Shown here piece after piece: positions 23,616-34,445 of a DNA stretch of 64,000 nucleotides (its first letter is position 1; each line of letters begins with the position of its first letter). Origin of the DNA: Dolomedes plantarius (taxonomy: Eukaryota > Arthropoda > Arachnida > Araneae > Dolomedidae). The stretch spans positions 107,645,707-107,709,706 of the forward strand of contig OU015496.1 of assembly GCA_907164885.2 (NCBI GenBank), written 5' to 3'. A program made the position numbers and the translations under genes. Below the pieces are notes generated by a model that was not told the DNA's origin, did not search any database, and saw only the letters and a program-made list of their open reading frames with translations.

Positions 23616-24334
23616 GGTGACTGCCTACGTTGAAAATGTCTTTTTTTGACTATTTTGGTCAATTTCAGTTTTTTGCAAGAATCGTGTAATTCGATCTTTT
23701 CTCTTTTCAAAACTGTTTTGATTTTCATTCTACATCAATTAGAAGCAGAGTTATAGCTATTTAAGAAAACATCTTCTGCTACAAAATTGAAGTGAAAAAC
23801 TTCTCAGAATTATGTGTTTTAGCACAAATCTCTACGATTATCATGATATCTCACATAATAATGTATATAATTTGATAAAATTTTCAGCAATTGTTTTAGA
23901 TTCTATTGTTAATGAAATGAAGCACAATAATGGGTGTATAATAAATAGTTTTTTATTTGGGGCTGTTTTTATAAGGAAAGGAATGACGAACCAGGGAAAA
24001 TTTTCATATTGGAACATAAAATTGCGTGTATTATTTTTCCATTTTATAATTTCTCTTAGATTGTAGGTCATTTTGAAGATAACTGTCATATGTATCATGT
24101 GTGAGAAGGAAATTAAATTTGTAGCTTTAGGATTTTGTGCAGAGTGATAGGTGTTTTAGCTAAATTTCATTAAAAGTTACTTCAAATTCACCAATTTACA
24201 AAAAAGTATTCTATTTACAGGTAAGTTTTTGTTCCTTTTATTAAATTTTTAAGTGCTATTTTACCATAAAAGACCAAAAAATCCTTTAAAAAATTATTTT
24301 TTTTAAAAATTGACTCCGAACGTAGGCAGTCACC
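23616..24334. mobile_element. 719-bp TTAA-flanked TIR element, family E
   Basis: TTAA/GGTGACTGCCTACGTT at the left and its exact complement AACGTAGGCAGTCACC/TTAA at the right. TTAA lies on both sides (23612-23615, 24335-24338). The open frames inside (23812-24066 and its mirror) show no family resemblance. TTAA target and size suggest a piggyBac-type MITE, but TTA targeting by PIF/Harbinger cannot be excluded from sequence alone. Confidence 0.85.
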
Positions 24335-24338
24335 TTAA

Positions 24339-24765
24339 GGCTGTTGTGTACTAACCCTATTGGATTCTTTCACCTCAATGTCAATCTATGGAGAAAATTT
24401 GTCTAAGGATTGCTGATTGGATTAAAAGAATTTTTTAAAAATTTGTACTCCGTAATAGAGAAAGAAATTTTGCACGTTAGAGCATTTTTCGCTTTTTTGA
24501 AAATATGCAAACAATATTTTAAAATTTAAATTTTTCGAGGAAAAAAAATCTGGTATAGTATTTTTAAACTGTCATCAATTCTTATGGTGGACGAAATTTA
24601 TAAAATGAATCTTGTTGCAATGTGCAGAAAAGTTCGGGCTATCTGAAAATACCCTTTTTATTTGATTAAATTATCAGCATTTATGTAGCTGTCAATAGTA
24701 GACAAATTTTCTCCATATGTTAACATTGAGGCGAACGAATCCAATAGGTTTAGTTCACGGCAGCC
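24339..24765. mobile_element. 427-bp TTAA-flanked TIR element, family D, copy 1
   Basis: Left end GGCTGTTGTGTACTAACCCT and right end complement (AGGTTTAGTTCACGGCAGCC) form TIRs of about 70 bp, continuing with ATTGGATTC and CTCAATGT(T)AAC blocks. It shares the left TTAA (24335-24338) with family E; TTAA also at 24766-24769. Other copies at 45265-46121, 58323-58735 and 58740-59274. Confidence 0.85.
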
Positions 24766-24769
24766 TTAA

Positions 24770-25819
24770 TGTTACGTATTTCACTTATGGGGACATCTCA
24801 AAAGAAAAATTCTAATTTAGTGTCTTTTTTTCGTCGTTTAACTGAAAATCTTAGACGTTGTAGATACTGTAATGCTTTCGAAGAAGCTTAAATCAAGTCC
24901 GTTAGTTAGAATCGATTCTACTTTACGCCTTGTGCAGTACGTTGTTTTCTGCGGACTCTTAGGGCAGCAGTTACAGCAGTTTTTAGAATAAGATCAACAG
25001 GTGATGACCCGACTTGGATTTTGTGATAGTTGGATTAGACCTACAGGGAAAAAATACTTTGAGGAAAATTTTCTGGTAATTTCTTTATTTTATTTGTGAC
25101 AGCGAGATGCGTTTCTATGCTGTCATTGTTAATTCAAAATAGTTTTGTTAAGTTAAATCTCCTTAACATTTGGTTCTCTGTTAAAGAAATATAACCGATG
25201 GTTATCCCTTCATTATTTTAGTCTCATATTGCTCAACCTGTTGATCGGGATTTCTTTATATCTGTCCATTTCTATGTCGACACGTTTTAAAATCAGGAAA
25301 TTACGAAATCTGTTTAACTTGGAACATAACTAGGGGATCAATGTTTTAAATTTTCCACTTTGTGGCAGCGTGTTTGTTAATGTTCAAAATGGAAGCTGCC
25401 GGTTCTCTTGTTGTGAAGAAAATATTTCTCAAAGTATTTCTGATAAGTGAAAGTCATATTTTTGTTTATTATTCATTTTCCGAGTAGATCACATTTCTTT
25501 AATGTATGCATGTACGTAAATCTTAAAGTTCACTTAAGTGCTACGGAATTTTTAAGACTTTACCACCTTAAAAATCAATAGCACGCATCACCATAATGTC
25601 ACATATGATCTATTTTGGCGCACTTTTTAGAAAAAACAGCCAAAAGATGCCAAAATAGCGATTCAAAGTTGTAAGCAAGCAACGATGTATTTTGCGAGAT
25701 ACAACTGAAAGATCACAATGGCTAATCGTGTTAGTCCGGCTTACATCAGAAGGTTCCAGTGTATTGAAGTGAACAAAAATTGTAAACCTACGATCTTACT
25801 CGCAGTAAGAAGGATACTT
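24770..25819. other. AT-rich DNA, nothing recognised
   Basis: No supported features in about 1 kb. Confidence 0.5.
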
Positions 25820-26065
25820 TTAATCGACTGAAGACTACAGTCGATTAAAAGTAGACAGAGTCGACAGAATTGGGTCCTTTCTTTTGTAGTTTTGGCTAAT
25901 GGTGTTAAAAGATTAGCTTGTAAATAGAACCACCATTTCTTCGCAGTAGATATAGCAATAAGATTTATGTGTAATGAGGTAAATATAAAATATTTTTAAA
26001 AATTATGCAAGACTAATTAATCAACTGAAGACTACAGTCGATTAAAAGTAGACAGAGTATATTTA
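25820..26065 (+). repeat. Direct repeat of ~44 bp containing a hairpin
   Basis: TAATC(G/A)ACTGAAGACTACAG followed by TCGATTAAAAGTAGACAGAG occurs near 25826-25867 and again near 26019-26060 with one change. Each copy contains the palindrome TTAATCGACTG-CAGTCGATTAA (the second with one mismatch). About 150 bp separate the copies. Confidence 0.7.
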
Positions 26066-28232
26066 ATATATTTGTTCCGTCCTGTAGTAGCAGCCTGCGT
26101 TCATAGATGGCAGCACTGATCCAGTGATTTCTTATTTTGAAACGATGTGTGTAAACATGAACTGTTGTTGTTGACAAAACATTCTTATGTACGTGATGCG
26201 AGCAAGGCTTCTGCTTGCTTATTCTCTTTTGATGTAATTTACGTTAAGTGAAAGGTTTGGAGGACGTCTGGGAAGCTATTCCTTTATGTAAGTCAATTCA
26301 TAATTCAATTCTTTATGCTATTTGGGTTTTTCATTTTCCCAGCGTTGACCCATCCCTTAGATTCAATTGTATAATATTAATCGCAAGTGCATTCTATTAA
26401 ATGTGCAAGTATTGTAATTATTTTGTTTTAAGTCAAATAAATCTTTTAAAATCATTTACAGTCCACTAAATCTATAAATCTCACAATATTTAAGAGTAAA
26501 ATACTGCATATGAACTCAATTTGTTGTATATTTATAAAGTTTAGTTCGTTTAAGAGATGTAGCATAAGTCTTACGATTGACTAGTACATTGGTAGTTAAT
26601 TTAAATCATTTGGAAAAAACGATGTGCGCAGGTCTTATAAACCAATGCAGGAAGTATTCAGGTTGATTTCTGTGGCTAAAAAACAGCTAGGTACTGATAA
26701 GTACAGTGAAATTTCTCAATGGCGGCCAGTAATGGAAAAAAGTGGCCGTTTTGAGGAGTGTGGTTTTGAAGTCGAAAAGAGGTTTCTTCCATAACATTGG
26801 CTCTATGGAGTCTTGAATGAGTTCTGAGCCAAATATTGCCATTAAGAGATATTGTCAGCAAAGGAAGTTTCACTCTATAACTTCTGTATTTCGAATACTT
26901 AATCCCGTAATCCCGGGTAGAACCTAGTGATAGATTTAAAAGGCTGCAATTTAAAATCTGTGGTGTTATGGCAGATGTTGATATGTACTTTTTTTCATGT
27001 TTTCGGCAAATTAAAAAAGAAGCTTTGGCTGTGAAATATAAAATCACTCAATTAAGTTTTTCAATCAATTTCAACATTCTTTAGTTAATACTCATATTCA
27101 GTACCAAACATATGTCTGGTCTTGAAGACTAAAATTTTGGGGAGGGCTGAGAAAAATAGAAAACATCAACTTTTGCCAAATGACGAATAACTCTGTATTA
27201 TTTCATAATTCCACATATCAGCTTTTGCCACATTGAAGAACCAATTTTAAATGGGACATATCAACTTAACACAAAACTGAATTTTTCGGACATATCAACA
27301 TCTGCCATATTGCCGCAAAAATAAGTCTAATGCTATTTTCTAGAATGACTGTAATAAAACCTGGGCTGGCCACTAGATTTGTGACTATTGTACGGGCTAA
27401 TAGAAAAAAAAGGATCTGAAAAATTTACTTTTATTGTTAAGATCACAGCCAGAGTTCTGTTAAATACATTTTAAAATAAATGTTATCCGGTAAAGTTAGC
27501 TCGTATCTTATTTCTTAAGTTCAAGAAAAATGTTTTGTTAAGCCACATCGTGAGGGCTCTGTATTTATATTACGGATTTCCACAGTTACTAACAAAATAT
27601 TTCTGGATCTAAACATGCTATACTGTAAAGGACAAGATATTTTTTCTCTTCCTTAATAGGAATGTATGGCTTCTAGATATAAATTTTATATAACGTTGTC
27701 AGCCATGAAATATTTAATTTCTTAAATTTATCATTCAAGAATTTAATATTTGTAATGTTTTGAACTTCATGGTGCGTAAGGAAATATTCTGTAATTTGGA
27801 ACATATTAAAAACCGTTTTATGTTCATAACGTTTACTATTCTGTTAAAACTCACCATAGTAACTTTTGCTGAAGGGTGGGTTCCATTCGTTCGTGAATAT
27901 TTCGAAAGTTTGGAGAACTATTTCCAGCCTTTATATGATATTATTGATTCCTTTTTTGTGTGTACGAGAGTGTCTGATGCATCTTTGCTGAAGTTTCAAG
28001 CCAGCCACTTTATACTCTGAATCTATTAGTTGGTTAATTCACTGAATGTTTGGTTAGATTCCTAAACAAACATTCAAATAAAGTATTGTCTTAAAATGTA
28101 TTTTTTTTTTCAAAATTCAGAGCGTTACGAGATAAGTCAAGAAAGCAATCAAGGGAAGCTGAAGGGATGTTATATTTAACAAACTAAGTACTTGATGATG
28201 ATAATAGAAGTCGAAGATTATAAATTGAAATA
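26066..28232. other. AT-rich DNA, nothing recognised
   Basis: Contains open frames of 123 codons (27047-26676, minus) and 86 codons (27760-28020, plus); neither has a motif or composition that persuades me it is a gene. Confidence 0.5.
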
Positions 28233-28790
28233 CACTTAAGTCGCCTATAACGCGTTTAATTCGAACCGCGTTATAAGAAACATAGAAATAACACAAATCG
28301 GATTAATTTATACCGTGTTATATGGAAGCCGCGTTATATGGAAACCGCGTTATAACATACTCAGAATTAATTCAAATCAGGAAATGCGTTCTATGGAAAC
28401 TGCGTTATAAGAAACGTACAAACAAAACAAATCAGATTAATTTGTACCGTGTTATATGGAAACCGCGTTGTAAGAAACTCAGAATTGATACAAATTAAAT
28501 GAATTCGTACCGCGTTATGTAGAATCTCGGAAATAAGTAAATTCTGCATAAATCAGACCTATTAAGACCTATATAAAAGCTGCATTCTCAAAGCACCAAT
28601 TGATAAACAGGGGAATACCCCATAAATGTCAACTACAAAAATTTAAGACATCAAATAAGTGCTGCCATAGATAAATTTTTCAGGCCATTTGAGTTGTTGG
28701 AATGTTCTTGTACGTAAAACGCATAAGGTCACCGCGTTTTAGGAAAATCGCGTTATAAAAATATCGCGCTATAGGAGACTACTCAAACAC
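28233..28790. mobile_element. pogo-like MITE with internal CGCGTTATA array
   Basis: Terminal blocks AGTCGCCTATAACGCG (left) and complement AGTCTCCTATAGCGCG (right). Inside, CCGCGTTATA(T/A)GGAAA words recur about ten times with spacings of tens of bases. TA-rich termini fit a Tigger/pogo-type MITE; exact ends uncertain by a few bases. Confidence 0.65.
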
Positions 28791-29636
28791 ATAGGAAAAA
28801 ATGCCCTTTATAAATCGACCGGATTTTCAACCATCAAAGAAGCTATATCACATCATGATTCCTAAACATCTTGTGCCACAATTATTTCAACACCAAATCA
28901 TAGAAACACCTCATTTGGGTATCACCTCTTACTGAATATGGGAAGCTTTTTTTCTTCCCGATGTTGAAGCAACACTTAAAATAAAGGTGTTCTGAATCAT
29001 ATGAATGTTGTAAGTAAACTTATGAATGTGGTATGTATACAATCACTTTAAAAGTAGGCTTTGTAAAACTTACACTTTACGTAGTGAAACTGTTATGGTT
29101 AAGAAAAATGCATTATCCTTATGTATTTTTAGTATTAAATGCAATGTATTATGGTGATTTAACCCTTCAGCGGGTGCGCTAATTTTTGGAACACCGGCCG
29201 GCGCGCGTGGCACAAAGTGCAACCTTTCAACCTTGATTATTCCTTTTGTAATAAACTTTATTTTCAAATTGAAAATAATAATTCTGTGTTTTAGGACAAG
29301 ATATAAAATGTTTATTATATTGAGATATATTTATAATTAAAGGCCAAACAATGCAAATACAATCGTCTTATTTCAATACTGTCCGGTTTATTGGAACTAA
29401 GGACAACTTGTGAATTGATTCCTATTATATCGAAAAACCTGAAAAACAGTGAGATTGTCAATTGATGGCTTGCTCAAATCTGCCAACATATCATTAATGA
29501 GCGCCTCTTCTGTAGGAAATAATTCCTCCACCTCGCTTCTTAACAATTTTCGCTTCTTAACTATGAGGAAATGGGTCAAGCCGCTTTTCGCAAGATCCGG
29601 AGACTATCTTATTGTAAGTCGATTCGCTGACTACCA
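28791..29636. other. Unrecognised DNA
   Basis: A short GC-rich stretch (29165-29220) stands out. Two opposing frames at 29397-29649 resemble no family I can name. Confidence 0.45.
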
Positions 29637-29873
29637 ATTGAGGCTTTGACGTTGAAAAGAGGGTAAGTATTTTTTCACTGATACAAGGGATTGTTCCAAG
29701 GCTATTGGCGTTGAAAAGAAGATAAGGGCCGAGCTAGATTGATTTAGTTCTGAGCTAGGCACTTACCTTCTTTTCAACGCCAATTAGCCTTGGATCAAAC
29801 CCTTGTATCAGTGAAAAAATACATTTCGGAAATCTTGGCACTTACCCTCTTTTCAACGTAAATGCCTCAATTA
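29637..29873. mobile_element. 237-bp near-perfect palindromic MITE
   Basis: Arms of about 110 bp read CAATTGAGGC, ACGTTGAAAAGAGGGTAAG, TTTTTTCACTGATACAAGGG, CCAAGGCTA and GGCGTTGAAAAGAAG inward from both ends; the right arm has about 20-27 extra bases. The loop is almost nil, so the single strand would form a long hairpin. Confidence 0.8.
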
Positions 29874-31396
29874 TGGGTTTCCTTATTGTTACACGGCGTA
29901 TGGAGGCGTTGTCCATATTCAGAATCCATTTTCCATAGGCCAGTTCGGGGCACTTTAAGGCAGCCAGCCAGGACTCACGCTTGTTTCTAAGATTTACGAA
30001 TGCATGCTTAGCACCAAATATCTTCAAGATGCATATTAGATATAAATCCCGTGTTGTGACTTTGACAGAGTTGATTGTAACATGGAAAAAAGACGTGAAA
30101 GGTTTTCCAGAACAAGATTTTCCTCAGCGCTCATCGGTTTTGAATTGTTCATGGAATGACACACCGACGTAGTCTCCCTTTCCGATTGTAATCCACTTGT
30201 TAAGCTACTCCACTTTCTCTAAATCAGTGTTTCTCAAAGTACTCTTCAGGAAACCCCGAGGTTGATGAATAAAATTTTGAGGTTTCATAGCATAAAGTGC
30301 CCCTTAATAAGATTGCGAAAAATGTAGGTACGTGTTGTTATATTAATCAAGGCATACAAGGTATAGAACAGTGATTTGTGCTTAGTAGTACACAACATGA
30401 TGTTTGGAAACCATTATGCTATAGAGACCAATGTGATCAGGGGTTTGAGATGATTGGGCCTACACTTTTTTTCCAATAAAAGGTCGCAATTGGCTTGAGA
30501 ATTGAAGTATTTTTGAATCCGCCTTAAACTATACGCTCAGTCTCTTCAGCCTGTATAGCAACGATGGTCATAGCGCTTCAGAAGTTAAAGCCGCCACAAA
30601 AGAGAGCTAAACCGCAGTTTTACCTGTTCTGGTTTTGTCAAATAGACTTCAACATGCACCATAAACCGCATTGCAGGTCTTATATTTGGGTGACCACGAT
30701 TTTAATCTTCGAAACCTTAAAATGCTATTAGTTTTTTTAAAATATCTTTTGGCGATAATTTATTCTTGATAATCAATCTCGCTTGCATTTCGATTTTTTT
30801 CTCAATAAATTAAAAACTAAAAAAAAAAATTAAAGTTAAAATAAGTGGTTGAGTAATTTACTTCCAAAAGGCATACACTAAATACATTACATTAAATAGC
30901 ATGATTACATGTGTCTATCGAAACGTGCTTCTTTTCATTTCGTTCACTTTTAACTGTCGTGTTCCTTAAAACACTTTTGCATTGCTTTTCATGCTAACAT
31001 AGAATGTCAATTTCAAACTTCTCTCTACAGGATCATGCCTCAGTAGTGACACCATGAGCCCCACAATGTTTTTGATCACCCCTGTTTAAAATTGACGGGT
31101 GGGAAAGAAAATCAACTATTTTTGCATGTGTCGTTGAGGCTGAAGGTAAATAAAATATCTTCATGGTTGTCATTGAGGGTAAAACTAAAATAAGCAATTT
31201 TACAACATATGTAAAAGTTAAATTACTTTTACGGCTCACTTCAGCGTCAGCTGCGCCCAACCACTTGTTTTAAATAAAAAAATATCAGTTATTAATTTGT
31301 TTATAAAAAAATCGAAATAAAATTGAGATTTTTTTTAGTCTAATGTGGAGGAACTTGTTAGACATTCACCTCTTGTTATTCACGGCTATTTTAACT
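29874..31396. other. Mostly unrecognised; possible hAT MITE at 30226-30418
   Basis: CAGTGTTTCTCAAAGTACTC at about 30226 looks like a hAT left terminus, and GATGTTTGGAAACCAT near 30400 could be the decayed right one. The pairing is weak, so it stays a suggestion. Confidence 0.35.
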
Positions 31397-31535
31397 GGCT
31401 ACTTTATTATGGGAGCAAACATTGCTCCCCATGAGGGGGACGATACGGAAAAGACCAAGCCTTAACCAAGCATTTGAACCCAAACCCACCTCGTGACAGC
31501 TCAGAACGCTAACCACTACACCATGTGGGAGGCGT
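31397..31535 (-). repeat. tRNA-derived SINE, family A, minus orientation
   Basis: On the minus strand: CCCACATGGTGTAGTGGTTA (box A), GGGTTTGGGTTCAAATGC (box B), AAGGCTTGGTCTTTTCCGT, GGGGAGCAATGTTTGCTC and AATAAAGTAGCCAG. Sister of 17279-17431. Confidence 0.8.
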
Positions 31536-31809
31536 GAGATTCATTATCAAGAACGAATTATCGTCAAGAGATACAAATAAATCTCCAATTGCATTTTAAG
31601 GTTTCGGGAGAAGTTGAAAATCGTGGCGGCCCTCAGTATAAGAACTGCAGTGCCCGTTGGTGCACGTTGAAATGTATTATGCGTATTTGACAAAACCAGA
31701 AGAGGGAAAACAAACTATAGTTTAATTCTCTTTTGGGGCGGCTTTCACTTGTGAAGCACTATGATCATCATTGCTATACGGGGCTGAAGAACCTGGGTGT
31801 ATAGTTTAA

Positions 31810-32519
31810 GGCGACAGTGGACAATGAAAAACTTTTTTTTTATAAACCAATTGCTATGAAATGTTGTATACTTATACAGTGTTGCTTAGAGATGGAAATT
31901 CTAAATTTGAAAAAAATCAGAATGTAATTAAGATATTAATTAAAATCAGTTTGTTGATTACTCTATTTAAAAATGTTCCATGGCATTAATTTTTGTCTGA
32001 GATATCTAATTATCTCTCTTAAGCTAGCTTTATATAGTTATAATAAAAGTTAGTAGCAATATTTGATTTACAGTCATATTTATAAAAACTACAAAATAAA
32101 TCGATAAAAATAGGCCATTTTATGTAAAATTTTATCAAAAGAATTTTTTTATTGTAAAAATTTTAAGTTGTTTTAAAATAGTATAATAAATTGATTTCTA
32201 AGTTTTATTCTAACATATATAAATAATCCTTTTATGAAATTTTATCAAAATTCAAGAAAAATTATGACGCATGGAACATTTTGAACTTACCGAATCGACA
32301 TGAAAACTTGTTTTGAGAAAATGGAATTTAAAGTTTTAATTTGACTAACATTTCCTTTGTTTACGTTCGAAAAAAATACTTATAACTCGGTTAATAATGA
32401 TCGGATCAACATACTTTTTTAAAAAAATTTAAAGCTGATGACTTGCAGAATCATTTTCTGAAAGAAAAATAAATCGTTTTGGGGACATATTTTTGTCAAT
32501 ATGAAGGTCCATTGTCGCC
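31810..32519. mobile_element. 710-bp TTAA-flanked TIR element, family F
   Basis: TTAA/GGCGACAGTGGACAATGAA at the left and complement GGCGACAATGGACCTTCA at the right, TTAA on both sides (31806-31809, 32520-32523). No coding frame. Same general design and target as families D and E, but different internal sequence. Confidence 0.8.
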
Positions 32520-32523
32520 TTAA

Positions 32524-33144
32524 GACGGATTCCAAACGCCCACAAAATTCTCAAGTAAATCACAGCCTTTAATTGAAAACAAAGTGAAGGCACAATCATC
32601 ATAAACTAACGCTAATATTAAAGCTAACGCTTTAAAATTCGCATTTTTAAACTGTATAATTTGATTAAGATATGTATCCCATATAGGCAATAAATTGCGC
32701 ATTTTTAGGGGTCTGTTTTGATGTGTTATAAAAGAGTAGGAAAGTTTCATTCACATAATTTTTTTATTTAGTTTTATTTACTTGATACCACTAACATTCT
32801 ATAATTATTAGTGTAAGCACCGTCCTGCAATTTTTAATCGCAATGTAATGCTCGTGTTGTTGTGGTTGCCTATCCTCCAGTGTCTGACGAAATCATACGA
32901 GATCCATAAATCCGTTGACTCTCAGGAAATCGAGCACAAGTACTGTCCGACCACAGAACGAAGAACCACGGTTGGCATAGTGCCAAGACGATTCTATTCA
33001 CGCTGTAGGTAAGGCTGCTGAGAAAGGAGGGGGAAAAGTCTCGACATTCTTTTGAATCAGTTACTAACTGCGCTTGCTTGCTTTTTCCTCGTCTGTTATT
33101 TTGATTATTATATTAAAATTAATGGATCCTTTACCCACACAACT
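32524..33144. other. Unrecognised DNA
   Basis: No supported features. Confidence 0.5.
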
Positions 33145-33445
33145 GCTCGGAATAAGCCGTTCCGTAGTGATTGTAAACGTATAATGCACAATGTAATTAA
33201 ATTGTGTGAGAAAGAAGCACTAGAAGGAAATGTTATTGTTCCACTTTCGCAATCCCTCAAGAGAGCTAGTGAAATGACCGGGATATCAATGTCCAGTGTA
33301 AAAAGAATATGCAGAGAAGCAAAGGGTAAAGAAACTCCAAAATTTGCATCTCCGAGGAAACGTCAGAAAAAAAAGAACCACTGAAACGTAGCTTTAGATA
33401 ATTTTGATTGTGATGTAATCCGAAAATATCCACTCCTATAAAACT
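33145..33445 (+). pseudogene. N-terminal fragment of a DDE-type transposase (helix-turn-helix)
   Basis: In the frame ending at 33384 the segment RIMHNVIKLCEKEAL, VPLSQSLKRASEMTGISM, SSVKRICREAK is a helix-turn-helix of a kind common at the N-terminus of dispersed Tc1/mariner-like transposase genes in arthropods (from memory of the family). After the stop the same frame continues with LDNFDCDVIRKYP, which fits the usual next segment of that family, then decays. No catalytic domain is present. The ATG at 33052 and the hydrophobic first 35 residues are probably not part of the original protein. Confidence 0.5.
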
Positions 33446-33638
33446 CCTATTTTTTAAATAGATTTGCTTCTTTCTTTTTATTATTTTGAAATTATTATTC
33501 ACATATTCGATCAAAAATAAAGTTTTAAAAAATAACTTTAAAATTGCGGACAAAAAGCAGTCTGAAATACATTCCGTATTTCATAAACAAACACATCCGA
33601 AAATATAACGTTTTCCCCTATTTTCTAAGTAGACTAGC

Positions 33639-33960
33639 TTATCTCGCGCAAGCGTAACAGCTTCCAGGGACCTTGCTTCCGTGGTAGGACAGTATAGGAT
33701 AGCGATAGATATCCTCTCTAGAGAGGCCCATGCAATCCATTATATGCTCTGCTGAAGCCTGGTGGTTGTGGCGTTTGGTGCAGGTGGCGAAGTCCTTCCT
33801 GCCCTCGTTGAATAAGAGCCACTTGAAGTGACCGCCTGCAAGTCTTGAAAGCACAGTCCGGGAGCCTCTGCCTCATGTGAGGTCTAGAAAATAATCCCGG
33901 CTTAATACCCATAAACCAATGATGGGTGGGGGAGGGGGGGGGCTCTCTCCACTCTGCCAA
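33639..33960 (-). pseudogene. C-terminal fragment of a non-LTR retrotransposon ORF2
   Basis: The minus-strand frame 33854-33639 reads RLAGGHFKWLLFNEGRKDF, ATCTKRHNHQASAEHIMDC and MGLSREDIY. A zinc-binding C...H...C cluster of this form, followed by a short helix, is typical of the last 70 residues of ORF2 of some arthropod non-LTR elements. The second cysteine of the first pair appears changed. About 320 bp of GC-rich sequence stand out sharply from the AT-rich surroundings, consistent with an inserted fragment. No reverse transcriptase sequence is present. Confidence 0.55.
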
Positions 33961-34087
33961 AATAATGCCGTAATGCTCGTGGCGAGTATTAACAATACAA
34001 ATGTACTCATGTTTCTTCGCAAATACTCGTTTTGAATGGTTGGCTCAAAAGTGCTCCTCAGTCAGTTCAGTGCAAAATGCACTGACT

Positions 34088-34445
34088 TGGTTGCTGTTGG
34101 TGGTGTTGTTTCTAATGGCCCCTGGCCGAAATTCATTCCAGAACAGGTCTATACAAGCTAGTGGACAGAGGGGTGGGGCTCTAGTTTATAACGGCAACAC
34201 AAGGGTCGGAGTCCGATTTAGCCTGGTGCCACCTCAATTTTGATCAGGCAACCCCCAGGTGCGGCATCAGGGGGGATCGTACCCTTCCCATCCTCACTGA
34301 CCTTCATAGAGGGACTTTACGGTCTACGGATTTAATGTGCCCATATCCGGCCTAGACGTGGTGGTATTTAACGGCGCGCGCCGGGATTCGATCCGAGCAC
34401 CCTCAGCACCGACAGCCAGCACGCTGCCGCAAGGCCACCCCGAGC
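34088..34445 (-). repeat. tRNA-derived SINE, family C, minus orientation, longest copy
   Basis: Reads on the minus strand from a tRNA-like head (CTCGGATCGAATCCCGGC as box B) through GTCTAGGCCGGATATGGGCA, GGGTACGATCCCCCCTGATG, CGGACTCCGACCCTTGTG to GGCCAGGGGCCATTAGAAAC and an AAC-rich tail. It links the two partial versions at 8213-8480 and 9595-9950 into one family. Confidence 0.8.

Noticed and set aside
23812..24098. Open frames on both strands of about 85 codons
   Set aside because: They lie inside the family-E TIR element and match no family; opposite-strand shadows of AT-rich sequence.
26676..27047. 123-codon minus-strand frame
   Set aside because: No domain, signal peptide or repeat resemblance; composition as expected by chance.
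29842..30027. Possible THAP-type domain (AFVNLRNKRESWLAALKCPEL, minus strand)
   Set aside because: Faint resemblance to the helix of a THAP finger, but the Cys/His ligands are not visible and the frame overlaps the palindromic MITE.
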